DNA of 64,000 nucleotides from assembly GCA_017465885.1 (NCBI GenBank), contig JAFTVG010000021.1, positions 54,892 through 118,891 on the forward strand, in the 5' to 3' direction. Each line of letters opens with the position of its first letter. Within the stretch, counting starts at the first letter, position 1. This document shows positions 34,814 to 44,054 of the stretch, in pieces. Source of the stretch: Clostridia bacterium. GTDB taxonomy: Bacteria > Bacillota > Clostridia > Oscillospirales > CAG-272. The notes below the pieces were generated by a model. It was not told the DNA's origin. It saw only the letters and a program-made list of their open reading frames with translations, and did no database searches. The position numbers and the translations under genes are program-made.

Positions 34814-34864
34814 GGTAACCTCCATTTTTAGGGGTAAGTGCATCCTTACCCAATTTACTCCTTC

Positions 34865-34893
34865 ATTATATCACATATCTCACTTTTGCGCAA
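34865..34893 (-). promoter_or_regulatory. Promoter of the GH89 gene
   Basis: Minus strand TTGCGC (34893-34888), 17 bp ending in TGTGA, TATAAT (34870-34865). Between this and the + promoter at 35064 I see no gene; a second -10-like GGGTATAATG (35031-35039) lacks a good -35. Confidence 0.8.
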
Positions 34894-35063
34894 TCGTCTT
34901 TTTGTACAAAAAGTGTGAACAATTTTTGTATAAGATGTGCAAAACTCTACGGAGCGGAGGATATATCCGAAAAAGTGTGCTCGTAAAAAGGAAAAAGAGC
35001 CGTTTTGTTTATGACTCGTTAAAAGGCGCGGGTATAATGAAGACAGGATTAAGACGAAAGGAC

Positions 35064-35092
35064 TTGAAAAAAAGCGAAAAGCGTGCTATAAT
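35064..35092 (+). promoter_or_regulatory. Promoter of the 35123 gene
   Basis: TTGAAA (35064-35069), 17 bp ending in CGTGC, TATAAT (35087-35092). Confidence 0.8.
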
Positions 35093-35122
35093 CGAGCTAT
35101 CGGAAGAAAGGCGGTGGCGTTT

Positions 35123-35350
35123 ATGGGACTCTTTAAAAGCAAGGGCGAAAAGGAGCTGGAGCACATCCTTTTCGAGATGAAGTGCAATCTTGAAAACAAC
35201 TATAAGGACAGCGCCCACAATGCGCGAAAACGCCTTATGGAGCGGGCAGACGCCCTTTATGCCGAAGGAAAGATCAAAGAAAAGGTCTACCACAAGTACC
35301 GACTGATCTACGAGGAGTATACCGAACGGTTGAAGGACTACCGACATTAA
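35123..35350 (+). CDS. Small charged protein of unknown function
   Basis: A 75-residue, probably all-helical protein rich in Lys and Glu with heptad-like spacing (KELEHILFEMKCNLENNYKD, then AEGKIKEKVYHKYRLIYEEY). It has no signal or membrane segment. It is preceded by a clear promoter and AAAGGCGG, and the DUF1643 gene starts 18 nt later, so the two probably form an operon. I do not recognise the family; real coding is supported by promoter, ribosome site and spacing. Confidence 0.7.
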   Translation: MGLFKSKGEKELEHILFEMKCNLENNYKDSAHNARKRLMERADALYAEGKIKEKVYHKYRLIYEEYTERLKDYRH

Positions 35351-35368
35351 GAGAAAGGATGCACGAGA

Positions 35369-36016
35369 ATGGGACACGTTCCAAAGGGCGATACCCTTTG
35401 CTTGGAGATCCCCTCCTTCAAGGAGGCGCTGAAGGAGGCGCTTCTGCCAAAGGAGGAATATGAGGTTGAAAAATGGCTGTACGTCCCCTGCAAGTATGAG
35501 GAATACCGTTATATTCTGGCAACGAGAGGGGAAAATCCGCTGATCTGCATCGGCATCAATCCCAGCACCGCAAGACCGGGGGCGCTGGACAACACCTTGA
35601 AGTCGGTGGAGCGTATCGCCTTACATAACGGTTACGACAGCTTCGTGATGTTCAATCTCTACGCTCAGCGGGCAACCGACCCGGACAGTATGGAAAGAGA
35701 GCAAAATCTCTATCTGCACAGACAGAATATGGAGGCATTTCGCTATATTTTAGGGCAGTACCGTCAGCCCCACGTGTGGGCGGCGTGGGGCGCCATCATT
35801 GAAAAGAGAGGCTATCTTGCGGGTTGCGCCGCCGAAATGTACGAGATCGGCGGTGAATACGGGGCAAAGTGGTTCACCTGCGGTGCCCGCTCGGTGAAAA
35901 AGGGGCATCCCCACCATCCTCTTTATTTGAAAAAGGACAGCACCCTTGACCCCTTTGCGCCCGAGGAGTATTTTGATCTGCTGCTGAAAGATGCGGAAAA
36001 GAAATCAGGAAAATAG
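35369..36016 (+). CDS. DUF1643 domain protein
   Basis: A 215-residue cytoplasmic protein with family hallmarks CIGINPSTARPGALDNTLKS, YDSFVMFNLYAQRATDP and, late, KKGHPHHPLYL. DUF1643 proteins are widespread, often in mobile or defence-near regions, but have no settled function; a fold related to uracil-DNA glycosylase has been proposed for similar proteins, which I cannot confirm. AGAAAGGA is upstream of the ATG. The 35123 gene is its likely operon partner. A terminator region with several hairpins follows (36040-36159). Confidence 0.85.
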   Translation: MGHVPKGDTLCLEIPSFKEALKEALLPKEEYEVEKWLYVPCKYEEYRYILATRGENPLICIGINPSTARPGALDNTLKSVERIALHNGYDSFVMFNLYAQRATDPDSMEREQNLYLHRQNMEAFRYILGQYRQPHVWAAWGAIIEKRGYLAGCAAEMYEIGGEYGAKWFTCGARSVKKGHPHHPLYLKKDSTLDPFAPEEYFDLLLKDAEKKSGK

Positions 36017-36039
36017 AATATCCGTGAGGGAGTAATTTG

Positions 36040-36159
36040 CCCTTGGTACGCCAAGGGTAAGACAGGTCAACAACCGACCTTTTTGGGGTCTGGTCTGTCT
36101 TCAAAAAAGAAATGAGACTCATATATCGTAAGGCTTGCGATATATGAGTCTTGTTTTTT
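36040..36159 (+). terminator. Hairpin region and terminator before the calcium ATPase
   Basis: CCCTTGG-TACG-CCAAGGG (36040-36057), then AAGACAG (36059-36065) paired with CTGTCTT (36095-36101), then a 13-bp stem GACTCATATATCG (36116-36128 with 36138-36150) followed by TTGTTTTTT. The last is a good intrinsic terminator; the first two have unclear roles. Confidence 0.75.
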
Positions 36160-36206
36160 ACATATACTACACTATATTGCCAAAGGCAAAAGAAAGGAAA
36201 AAAGCG

Positions 36207-38909
36207 GTGAAAGAGTATCTGTTAAGTGAACAAGAGGTGTGTACGGAGCAAAAAACCCATCCCGAAAGGGGGCTATCCTCAAAGGAGGCGGCGTGGCGGC
36301 TTGAGAAAAACGGCAGGAATAAGCTGGAGGAGGGCAAAAAGACCTCGCTTTTCGTGCGCTTTCTCCTCCAACTGAAGGACCCGATGATCCTCATTTTGCT
36401 GATCGCCGCGGCGGTGTCCGCCGTGACCGAATATTTTGAGGCGGTGGCGGCGGGGGCGGGCTTCGTGCCTGCCGATGCGCTGATCATTCTGGCGGTGGTG
36501 CTTCTCAACGCCGTATTGGGCGTGGTGCAGGAAAGCAAGGCGGAGGCGGCGATTGAGGCGCTACAGAAGATGTCCGCTTCAAAAAGCAAGGTCATCAGAG
36601 ACGGTAAGCTGATATTCATCGACAGCCAAGAGCTGGTGGTGGGCGATATTCTGGTGCTGGAGGCAGGAGATGCTTTGCCTGCCGACGGCAGACTTTTGGA
36701 ATGCGCCTCCCTGCAGGTGGAGGAGGCGGCGTTAACGGGCGAGTCGGTGCCCGTGAATAAGGCTTTGGGGGTGCTTGGACTGTCAAGGGAGCTTGAAAAC
36801 GTGCCTCTGGGGGACCGAACGAATATGGTCTACAGCGGCAGTACGGTGGTTTACGGCAGAGGCAAGGCGGTGGTGACCGCCTGCGGTATGGACACCGAAA
36901 TGGGCAAGATCGCAGGGGCGATCTCTGCCGCCGCCGACGATCAGACCCCTCTTCAAAAAAAGCTGGGGCAGTTGAGCAAGACCCTCTCCTTCCTGGTGCT
37001 GGGCATTTCGCTGTTCATCTTCATCTACAAGCTTGCCGCCTTCTTCCTCCTCGGTGCTTCGGCAGAGGGGCAGATCCTTACCCATATCCTTGAAGCCTTT
37101 ATGGTGGCAGTCTCCCTTGCCGTTGCCGCCATTCCCGAAGGGCTGGTGGCGGTGGTCACGGTGGTGCTGTCCATCGGCGTGACCAATATGTCAAAGAAAA
37201 ACGCCATCATCCGCAAGATGACGGCGGTGGAGACGTTGGGCTGTGCCCAGATCATCTGCTCGGACAAAACGGGCACTCTGACCCAGAACAAAATGACGGT
37301 GGTGGACGCCTGCAACGGCGAAAACGGGCTGCTTGCCCGCGCTATGGCACTCTGCTCGGACGCCGAGTGGGAGGGGACCGAGGCGGTGGGCGAGCCCACC
37401 GAATGTGCGCTGGTAGCCTACGCGGCAGGGCTGGGGCTGCCAAAGGACGATCTGAAAAAAGACTATCCCCGCGTGGGTGAGGCACCCTTTGATTCGGACA
37501 GAAAGAGAATGTCCACCCTGCATCAAAGGGAGGGCAAGGTGGTGCAGTACACCAAGGGCGCGCCCGACGAACTGTTAAAGAGATGCGATCGGATGGTGGA
37601 AGGAGGAGTGGTGCGCCCCTTGACAGAGGAGGATAAAGCCGCCATTCTTTCTCAGAACAAGGCCTACGCCGACAGAGCCCTGCGGGTGCTGGGTGCGGCG
37701 TATACGGAATACGAAGCCCTTCCCGAGGATTGCTCTCCCGAGGCTCTGGAGCGGGATCTGATCTTTATCGGGCTCGTGGGGATGATCGATCCCGTTCGCC
37801 CCGAGGTGAAGATCGCCATAGAGGAATGCAAGGCGGCGGGCATCCGCGCCGTGATGATCACGGGTGACCACAAGGATACCGCCGTTGCCATCGGCAAGGA
37901 GCTGGGGATCCTCTCCTCTGCCCGGGGTGCTATTACGGGTGCAGAGCTGGACGCCATTTCCGAGGAGGACTTTGAAAGGGAAGTGGAGAACTATTCGGTC
38001 TACGCCCGCGTTGGACCCGAGCACAAGGTGCGCATCGTTTCGGCGTGGAAAAAGAAGGGCAAGATCACCGCTATGACCGGCGACGGCGTCAACGACGCCC
38101 CCTCCATCAAAAAGGCGGACATCGGCGTAGGTATGGGCATCACGGGCACCGACGTGACCAAAAACGTGGCGGATATGGTGCTTGCAGACGACAACTTTGC
38201 CACCATCGTTTCGGCGGTAAACGAGGGGCGCAGGATCTACGATAACATCAAAAAATCGGTGCAGTTTCTGCTGTCCTCCAATATTTCCGAGGTCATTTCG
38301 GTCTTCGTTGCCACCGTTTTGAACTTTACCATTCTGGAAGCGCCCCATCTTTTGTGGATCAATCTGGTCACCGACTCTCTGCCTGCCATCGCCCTTGGTA
38401 TGGAAAAGGCGGAAAAGGACGTGATGAAGCGCCCGCCCCGCGACCCCAAGGAAGGTCTTTTTGCGGGCGGAATGGCGTTTGAGGTGGTGCTGCACGGATT
38501 GCTCGTTTCGCTTCTGACCCTTGCCGCCTTCTTTATCGGCGAGCGCATTGAGTTGGGACACTGGCAGTTTATGGGCATCGTCGACGCCCACGATGGAATG
38601 ACCATGGCGTTTCTTACCATGTCCATGTGTGAGATCTTCCACGCCTTCAATATGCGCTCAAGACGCGCCTCCTCTGTGGGAATGCTCTTTACGGGCAGAC
38701 ACAATCCCCTGCTTTACGGTGCGTTGATCGGCTCCTTCCTGCTGACTGCGGCGGTGCTGTATATCCCGATCCTTCGCGATCTGTTCGGCTTTGCCCCCAT
38801 CAGCCTTTTGGAGTTTGCCATTGCCTTGGGGCTTGCTTTGCTGATCGTGCCGATGGTGGAGCTGACCAAGTGGATTGGCCGCAGGGCAGAAAAGAAAAAG
38901 AAAAAGTAA
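36207..38909 (+). CDS. Calcium-translocating P-type ATPase (P2A-like)
   Basis: A 900-residue pump with ten predicted helices. It carries LTGESVPV (actuator), AVAAIPEGL in helix M4 (cation site Glu), the phosphorylation motif CSDKTGTLTQNKM, nucleotide-domain KGAPDELL, and TGDGVNDAPSIKKADIG. The helix M6 segment NLVTDSLPAIALGM is the usual Ca-ATPase form. It exports Ca2+ (possibly Mn2+). The start is GTG 36207 with AGGAA 7 nt upstream. A Lys-rich tail ends the protein. A possible promoter is TTGTTT-N16-TATATT (36151-36178). A very strong hairpin at 38982-39023 follows. Confidence 0.93.
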   Translation: MKEYLLSEQEVCTEQKTHPERGLSSKEAAWRLEKNGRNKLEEGKKTSLFVRFLLQLKDPMILILLIAAAVSAVTEYFEAVAAGAGFVPADALIILAVVLLNAVLGVVQESKAEAAIEALQKMSASKSKVIRDGKLIFIDSQELVVGDILVLEAGDALPADGRLLECASLQVEEAALTGESVPVNKALGVLGLSRELENVPLGDRTNMVYSGSTVVYGRGKAVVTACGMDTEMGKIAGAISAAADDQTPLQKKLGQLSKTLSFLVLGISLFIFIYKLAAFFLLGASAEGQILTHILEAFMVAVSLAVAAIPEGLVAVVTVVLSIGVTNMSKKNAIIRKMTAVETLGCAQIICSDKTGTLTQNKMTVVDACNGENGLLARAMALCSDAEWEGTEAVGEPTECALVAYAAGLGLPKDDLKKDYPRVGEAPFDSDRKRMSTLHQREGKVVQYTKGAPDELLKRCDRMVEGGVVRPLTEEDKAAILSQNKAYADRALRVLGAAYTEYEALPEDCSPEALERDLIFIGLVGMIDPVRPEVKIAIEECKAAGIRAVMITGDHKDTAVAIGKELGILSSARGAITGAELDAISEEDFEREVENYSVYARVGPEHKVRIVSAWKKKGKITAMTGDGVNDAPSIKKADIGVGMGITGTDVTKNVADMVLADDNFATIVSAVNEGRRIYDNIKKSVQFLLSSNISEVISVFVATVLNFTILEAPHLLWINLVTDSLPAIALGMEKAEKDVMKRPPRDPKEGLFAGGMAFEVVLHGLLVSLLTLAAFFIGERIELGHWQFMGIVDAHDGMTMAFLTMSMCEIFHAFNMRSRRASSVGMLFTGRHNPLLYGALIGSFLLTAAVLYIPILRDLFGFAPISLLEFAIALGLALLIVPMVELTKWIGRRAEKKKKK

Positions 38910-38981
38910 GCGGATAAGACCGCGAACCCAACGAAAAGCGAGCCTGCCTGCAAACGTCCTTTCAAAGGAAGAACGGGTTTT

Positions 38982-39023
38982 CCCCTTTTGCCGAAAAAAC
39001 ACCGCTTTTTTCGGCAAAAGGGG
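38982..39023 (+). terminator. 18-bp perfect hairpin after the calcium ATPase
   Basis: CCCCTTTTGCCGAAAAAA (38982-38999) pairs perfectly with 39006-39023 around a 6-nt loop. No T-run follows the stem; the U-rich part is inside it. It isolates the pyk promoter. Confidence 0.7.
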
Positions 39024-39033
39024 TGAGTACGCC

Positions 39034-39062
39034 TTGACATACGAGGGCGTTTGTGGTATACT
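39034..39062 (+). promoter_or_regulatory. Promoter of pyk
   Basis: TTGACA (39034-39039), 17 bp ending in TGTGG, TATACT (39057-39062). Confidence 0.88.
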
Positions 39063-39068
39063 GATCTT

Positions 39069-39249
39069 TGGCGTAAGGGTGGAGTCTGTCATAAAACGGT
39101 TTACCGTTTTATTTACGCCGTCGTAAGGAGAACTTTTCGATGACAGGGCTGACGTTCTGTCTTTTTTCTTGCATAGAGTATGGACTTTGCCGTATGCGCC
39201 AAGGCAAACGCGCGAAAGCGCGGATCGATAAGAAAGCGTAGAGAAGAAA
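39069..39249 (+). other. Long structured 5' leader of pyk
   Basis: About 180 nt separate the expected transcript start and the pyk ATG. GGCGTAA (39070-39076) can pair with TTACGCC (39113-39119), enclosing AAAACGGT-TT-ACCGTTTT (39093-39110). GACAG/CTGTC (near 39141-39160) and CGCG-AAAG-CGCG (near 39211-39222) follow. No known riboswitch is recognised. Confidence 0.45.
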
Positions 39250-40662
39250 ATGAGAAAGACCAAAATTATTTGCACGGTGGGCCCTGCCTGCTCGGATGAA
39301 GAAACGCTGACCGCCATGGCGCTGGCGGGAATGAACGTGGCAAGACTGAACTTTTCCCACGGCAGTCACGAGGAGCATAAGAAGCGCATTGACCTTTTGA
39401 AGAAGGTACGCGCAAAGCTGAACCTGCCCATTGCCATTATGCTGGACACCAAGGGCCCGGAATACCGCATCGGCGTGTTCAAAAAGGGAAAAGAGACCCT
39501 TTTGGAGGGTCAGGAATTCACCTTCACCGCCGAAAATATTGAGGGCGATGACAAAAGGGTATCGGTCAGCTACAAAATGCTGGCAAAGGAGCTTTTCCCC
39601 GGGGACAGAGTCCTTGTGAACAACGGACTTCTGATCTTTGAGGTCTTGCGCACCGAGGGGGAGGACGTGGTCTGCCGCGTGCTGTCGGGCGGCGTGATCT
39701 CCGACAGAAAAAGCATGAGCTTCCCCGGAAAAGTATTGAAGCAGGACTATTTGTCCGCCCAGGACAAGGAGGATCTGCTCTTCGGTATTGAGCAGGAGGT
39801 GGATTTTGTTGCCTGCTCCTTCGTGTCGATGGCGCAGGATCTGATCGACGTGCGCACCTTCCTTGATGCAAACGGCGGAAAGGAGCTGTCGCTGATCGCC
39901 AAGATCGAGAACCGTCCCGGTGTGGATGCTATTGAGGAGATCACCGAGTGGTGCGACGGCATTATGATCGGCAGAGGCGATATGGGCGTGGAGATTCCCT
40001 TTGAGGAGCTGCCCGCCATTCAGAAAAAGCTGATCTCCAAATGCAGGATGCTTGGAAAGAGAGTCATCACCGCCACCGAGATGTTAGAGTCGATGATCAC
40101 CAATCCCCGCCCCACCAGAGCCGAGATCTCCGACGTGGCAAACGCCGTTTACGACGGCACCAGTGCCGTGATGCTCTCGGGCGAGACCGCCGCGGGCAAG
40201 CACCCTGTGCTGACGGTGGAGACCATGGCGCGCATCGTTTATCAGACCGAGCAGAATATCCACTACGCCAAGCGCTTCCACCAAAAGGAATTCCGCATCA
40301 AAAACAATATGGACGCCATTTCCCATTCGGTTTGCGGAATGTCCATCGATCTTGATGCCAAAGCCATCGTGGTCTGCTCCCTTTCGGGCAAGACCTCCAG
40401 AATGGTCTCCCGTTTCCGTCCGCCCGTGGACATCATCGGGCTGTGCGTCAACGAAAAGACCTGGCGCAAGCTCGCTCTTTCCTGGGGGGTGATCCCCGTG
40501 ATGAGCGAGGTGATGCCCTCCATCGAGGTGCTGTTTTATACGGCAAAGAGAGCGGCTGTGGCGACCCTTGGTCTTGAAGCGGGCGATCGGATCATCATTA
40601 CCGGCGGCTCGGTGATCGGGCAGTCGGGCACGACCAATACCATCCGCATCGAAACGGTGTGA
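39250..40662 (+). CDS. pyk: Pyruvate kinase
   Basis: A 470-residue enzyme making pyruvate and ATP from phosphoenolpyruvate. Motifs: KIICTVGPAC, MNVARLNFSHG, MLDTKGPEYRIG (Tyr where Ile is usual), SLIAKIENRPGV with the catalytic Lys, GRGDMGVEIP, ITATEMLESM (Glu replaces the more common Gln) and NAVYDGTSAVMLSGETA. It lacks the extra C-terminal PEP-utiliser domain of some Firmicutes enzymes. It has a consensus promoter and long leader. The next gene has its own start region. Confidence 0.96.
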   Translation: MRKTKIICTVGPACSDEETLTAMALAGMNVARLNFSHGSHEEHKKRIDLLKKVRAKLNLPIAIMLDTKGPEYRIGVFKKGKETLLEGQEFTFTAENIEGDDKRVSVSYKMLAKELFPGDRVLVNNGLLIFEVLRTEGEDVVCRVLSGGVISDRKSMSFPGKVLKQDYLSAQDKEDLLFGIEQEVDFVACSFVSMAQDLIDVRTFLDANGGKELSLIAKIENRPGVDAIEEITEWCDGIMIGRGDMGVEIPFEELPAIQKKLISKCRMLGKRVITATEMLESMITNPRPTRAEISDVANAVYDGTSAVMLSGETAAGKHPVLTVETMARIVYQTEQNIHYAKRFHQKEFRIKNNMDAISHSVCGMSIDLDAKAIVVCSLSGKTSRMVSRFRPPVDIIGLCVNEKTWRKLALSWGVIPVMSEVMPSIEVLFYTAKRAAVATLGLEAGDRIIITGGSVIGQSGTTNTIRIETV

Positions 40663-40813
40663 GACGGTAAAAGCGGATCCCCCTCTCGTAACGGGCAGGG
40701 AGAGTACATACAAGCGGGATCTGCAGAGCGTTGCGGATCCCTTTCTTTTGCTGTGCAAAAAAGAGGAAATAAAGGGATTTTTTGAAAAATACAAAAGAAA
40801 AAGAGGTGAGGCT

Positions 40814-42472
40814 GTGACCTGGTTTTTACTGCTTTGTACGTTGGTGATCTTTGCGGGGGTGCTTTTATATAAGGTGTCCGACCGCTTCGGCTTTCCCGTG
40901 CTGCTGGCGTTCATATTCCTTGGAATGCTGTTCGGCAGCGACGGGCTTTTGCGTATTCCCTTTGAGGATTACGGCTTTGCCGAGCAGATCTGCTCGGTGG
41001 CGCTGATCTTTATTATGTTTTACGGCGGCTTTGGCACCAACTTCAAGCGCGCCAAGCCGGTTCTCGGCAGGTCGGTTCTGCTGTCCACTCTGGGCGTTGC
41101 CCTGACTGCCGTTTTCACCGGACTGTTTTGTCATCTGGCACTTGGTATGGACTGGGCGGAGAGCTTCCTTTTGGGCTCGGTGATGAGCTCCACCGACGCC
41201 GCCTCGGTCTTCTCGGTGCTTCGAGCCAAAAAGCTGAATTTGAAATACAATACCGCCTCTCTTTTAGAGGTGGAGAGCGGCAGTAACGACCCCTGCTCCT
41301 ATATGCTCACCGTCTTTTTCATTTCGGTGGTCAACGGAAACGCCGCTCCGGGGCAGATGCTCTACACCATCTTTGCCCAGATCGCCTACGGCGCCATCGG
41401 CGGCTTTCTCATCGGTCTTGTGGCTTCGCTCCTGCTTCGGAAGATCAAATTCCCTGCTCCCGGCTTTGATTCAGTCTTCGTCATCGGTATTGCCCTTCTT
41501 TCCTATGCCGCTCCCGCTGTCCTTGGGGGCAACGGCTATCTGTCGGCGTACATCGTGGGTATTTTTCTCGGAAACGGTGAGATGCCCAATAAAAAGAGTC
41601 TGGTCTACTTCTTCGACGGGGCAACGAGCCTGGTGCAGATGGCAGTCTTCTTCCTGCTGGGTCTGCTTTCCTCTCCCTCGAAGCTGCCCGCTATTGCTCT
41701 GCCCGCCATCCTTATTGCCCTCTTTTTGACGCTGATCGCCCGACCTGCGGTGATCGCCCTTCTGCTGTCGCCCTTCAAGTGTAAGATAAACCAGCAGGCG
41801 CTGGTCGCCTTTGCGGGGCTAAGGGGTGCATCCTCCATCGTCTTTGCCATTATGGCGGTGATGAGTGTGGAGGCAAAAAACGATCTGTTCCACATTGTTT
41901 TCTTTGTGGTCCTCTTTTCCATTGCCATTCAGGGAACCCTTCTGCCCTTCGTTTCAAAGAAGCTGCGGATGATCGATGAATCGGGCGACGTGATGAAGAC
42001 CTTTAACGACTACAGCGAGGAGGTGGACGTGCGCTTCGTGCAGTTCGTTCTGCCCGAGGGGCACAAGTGGTGCGGAAGGCGTCTTTGCGACGTGACCTTT
42101 CCGCCCGGTACTCTTGCCGTTCTGATCCTGCGGGAGGGGGCGCAGATCGTCCCCAGAGGCACCACCGTCCTGCAGGAAGGGGACAAGGTGATCCTCAGCG
42201 GCGACGCCGCAAAGCAGGGGGAGGAGCTGAACTTTGCCGAGGTGACCATTGAAAGCGAGGAGGAGGGGGTCGGAAAGCCCTTAAAGGACTGCCCGCTGAC
42301 CAGCAAGGCGCTGGTGATGATGGTCAAAAGAAAGGATCTGGTGATCATTCCCAAGGGACATCTGATCCTGCGCCGCGGCGACGTGCTGGTCATCCACAAA
42401 AGAGAGCCTGCGGCAAAGCAAGCTCTGCCCGAGGGTGCTCTTTCTGCCCTGAATCAAGACGCGGGCGTCTGA
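40814..42472 (+). CDS. Potassium/proton antiporter, CPA1/NhaP2-like with two TrkA-C domains
   Basis: A 552-residue protein. Residues 1-385 form 12-13 hydrophobic segments of a sodium/proton exchanger, with SSTDAASVFSVLR and EVESGSNDPCSYML (conserved ion-site Asp). The rest holds two RCK_C-like domains (~400-465 and ~475-545), which bind nucleotides or ions and gate transport. NhaP2-type proteins exchange K+ for protons. The start is GTG 40814 with GAGGTGAGG upstream; earlier in-frame codons would add a charged extension. An upstream ATG at 40748 is less likely. Confidence 0.87.
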   Translation: MTWFLLLCTLVIFAGVLLYKVSDRFGFPVLLAFIFLGMLFGSDGLLRIPFEDYGFAEQICSVALIFIMFYGGFGTNFKRAKPVLGRSVLLSTLGVALTAVFTGLFCHLALGMDWAESFLLGSVMSSTDAASVFSVLRAKKLNLKYNTASLLEVESGSNDPCSYMLTVFFISVVNGNAAPGQMLYTIFAQIAYGAIGGFLIGLVASLLLRKIKFPAPGFDSVFVIGIALLSYAAPAVLGGNGYLSAYIVGIFLGNGEMPNKKSLVYFFDGATSLVQMAVFFLLGLLSSPSKLPAIALPAILIALFLTLIARPAVIALLLSPFKCKINQQALVAFAGLRGASSIVFAIMAVMSVEAKNDLFHIVFFVVLFSIAIQGTLLPFVSKKLRMIDESGDVMKTFNDYSEEVDVRFVQFVLPEGHKWCGRRLCDVTFPPGTLAVLILREGAQIVPRGTTVLQEGDKVILSGDAAKQGEELNFAEVTIESEEEGVGKPLKDCPLTSKALVMMVKRKDLVIIPKGHLILRRGDVLVIHKREPAAKQALPEGALSALNQDAGV

Positions 42473-42703
42473 CCTACAAACAGCCCCTTTTTGCAAGCTC
42501 TTTTACGATCTATAACCGAAGGCTTCCGACGGATACCCGTCGGGAGCTTTCGCATTTTTTGAGGGAGACGCTTGATAAAGGTGCGCAAAAAACGGTACAG
42601 CGTTTATATTGGGGCAAAAAAGAGGGTTTAAAATGGTAAAAAAGGAAAAAGGGCACGGGGAGGCTCTTTTTCCGCCGCTTTTTCGTGAACTTTTCAAAAA
42701 AAC

Positions 42704-42732
42704 TTGCATTTTCCGTTGCCCTGTGTTATAAT
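42704..42732 (+). promoter_or_regulatory. Promoter of the 42791 gene
   Basis: TTGCAT (42704-42709), 17 bp ending in TGTGT, TATAAT (42727-42732). Confidence 0.8.
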
Positions 42733-42790
42733 AAAGAAGATTATAAGGAAAAGTACGCCCGTATACGGGCTTTGATACAGGAGAAAGGCT

Positions 42791-43984
42791 ATGTGGCTGT
42801 TTGGAAAGAGATTGAACATCAAAAAAGCGGCAAGAGGTGAGGAGGAAAGCAGCTGCCCCGAGGACCTGCCCGTCTTTGCCCCCGAGATCGAAACGGGTAT
42901 TTCGGAATACACCGAGCCCGAGGTGCAGTCGGAGATCGCCGATGAGCTTCCCACCTTTGACGAGGACGAGGAAAGACCCTTCACCATGCCCGCCAGCGAC
43001 TCTTTTTTGGAGGAGACCGAGGACGAGGAGGCAGAGGAAGGGGCAGACGAAGGGGAGGACTCCGCAAGGGAGGAGCAAGCTTTGATCGTGCCCGAGGAGC
43101 AAGCAGAGGAGCTGTCAGAGGAGCAAGTCGAGGAGCAGCCCGAGGACGTGGAGGAGGAAGAGGCGGAAGAGCCCCGCATCTACGAGGAGGGCGAAAGCCC
43201 CGCCGAGATCTACGAGGAATTACGGGATCTGCCCTATGCCTCAAGAACCTACGGTCTTCTTGAGGACAGAATGCTTCTGGTCCATCCCGACGGTTTGGGC
43301 GGACTCTTCCTGTTTGAGGAATATGGCGATTATCAGGTGGCTTCTCCCGATAAATGCAAGCTGTTCGTCCGCCTGAAGGGACTGAAGGGCCGCTTTAAGG
43401 GGAAGAACTACGCCACTGCCGATTTTGAATACGTGATCAAGAACCGTGCCTGGCCGCTGATGGTGCTGGCGACCAACAAAAATCAGTATCGCTCTGCCAT
43501 CGACCAGGGCTACAAGCCCTATAAGACGGCACCCGACGGCAAAGGAATGCTTCTTTGCAAGGATATTTCCCTTTACCGCATCAAGGATCTGACCCTGCGG
43601 GTGGAGCTGACTCTGCCCACTCCCGTGCTGACCACGGCGGAGTATCTGGTCAATCTTCAGCGCACCGACCTTGAAGAGGTGGACTGCGAGAAGCAGTTCA
43701 AAAAGCTGTGCCGCAGAGTGGGCGAGTATCTGCACGAGCAGAGCGGTGAGGCGCTCTTTACCGCACAGGTGCTGAAGGTGGCAAAGAACCTGGTGGTCTG
43801 CTTCCCGCTGGAGGGCGTTGCCCAAAAGGGCGACCGCTTTGGCGGAGACGTGATCACCGCCGTTGCACCCGCATCGGACGGCACGCTGATCCTGCAGATC
43901 GGAAGCGAGCAGAACGTTCGCCTGCCTTTAGAGGCGGGGGGTGCGTACAAGGGACAGCACCTCCTTGCTCTGCCCACCGAATAA
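42791..43984 (+). CDS. Unrecognised protein with a hyperacidic N-terminal region
   Basis: A 397-residue soluble protein. It opens with a short basic/hydrophobic MWLFGKRLNIKKAARG, followed by residues ~17-150 dominated by Glu and Asp (runs such as EEEAEEP), low complexity and likely disordered. Residues ~155-397 look folded, with mixed beta and helix patterns (YASRTYGLLEDRMLLVHPDG, then KNRAWPLMVLATNKNQY). I recognise no domain. It has a clear extended -10 promoter and GAGAAAGG site. A 507-residue membrane protein follows after 70 nt, so the two may be an operon. A ribosome- or nucleic-acid-related role could be imagined from the acidity, but there is no evidence. Confidence 0.75.
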   Translation: MWLFGKRLNIKKAARGEEESSCPEDLPVFAPEIETGISEYTEPEVQSEIADELPTFDEDEERPFTMPASDSFLEETEDEEAEEGADEGEDSAREEQALIVPEEQAEELSEEQVEEQPEDVEEEEAEEPRIYEEGESPAEIYEELRDLPYASRTYGLLEDRMLLVHPDGLGGLFLFEEYGDYQVASPDKCKLFVRLKGLKGRFKGKNYATADFEYVIKNRAWPLMVLATNKNQYRSAIDQGYKPYKTAPDGKGMLLCKDISLYRIKDLTLRVELTLPTPVLTTAEYLVNLQRTDLEEVDCEKQFKKLCRRVGEYLHEQSGEALFTAQVLKVAKNLVVCFPLEGVAQKGDRFGGDVITAVAPASDGTLILQIGSEQNVRLPLEAGGAYKGQHLLALPTE

Positions 43985-44054
43985 GGGAAGAATAGGGGAT
44001 GAGATCCCCTCATAGAATGGAATAGATCGTGATAAGCGGGAAAGGAGAGTAAGG

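Noticed and set aside
32555..34831. A 758-residue open frame on the + strand opposite the GH89 gene
   Set aside because: It is a shadow frame caused by G+C-rich third positions; no ribosome site or family features, whereas the minus frame is a full GH89 protein.
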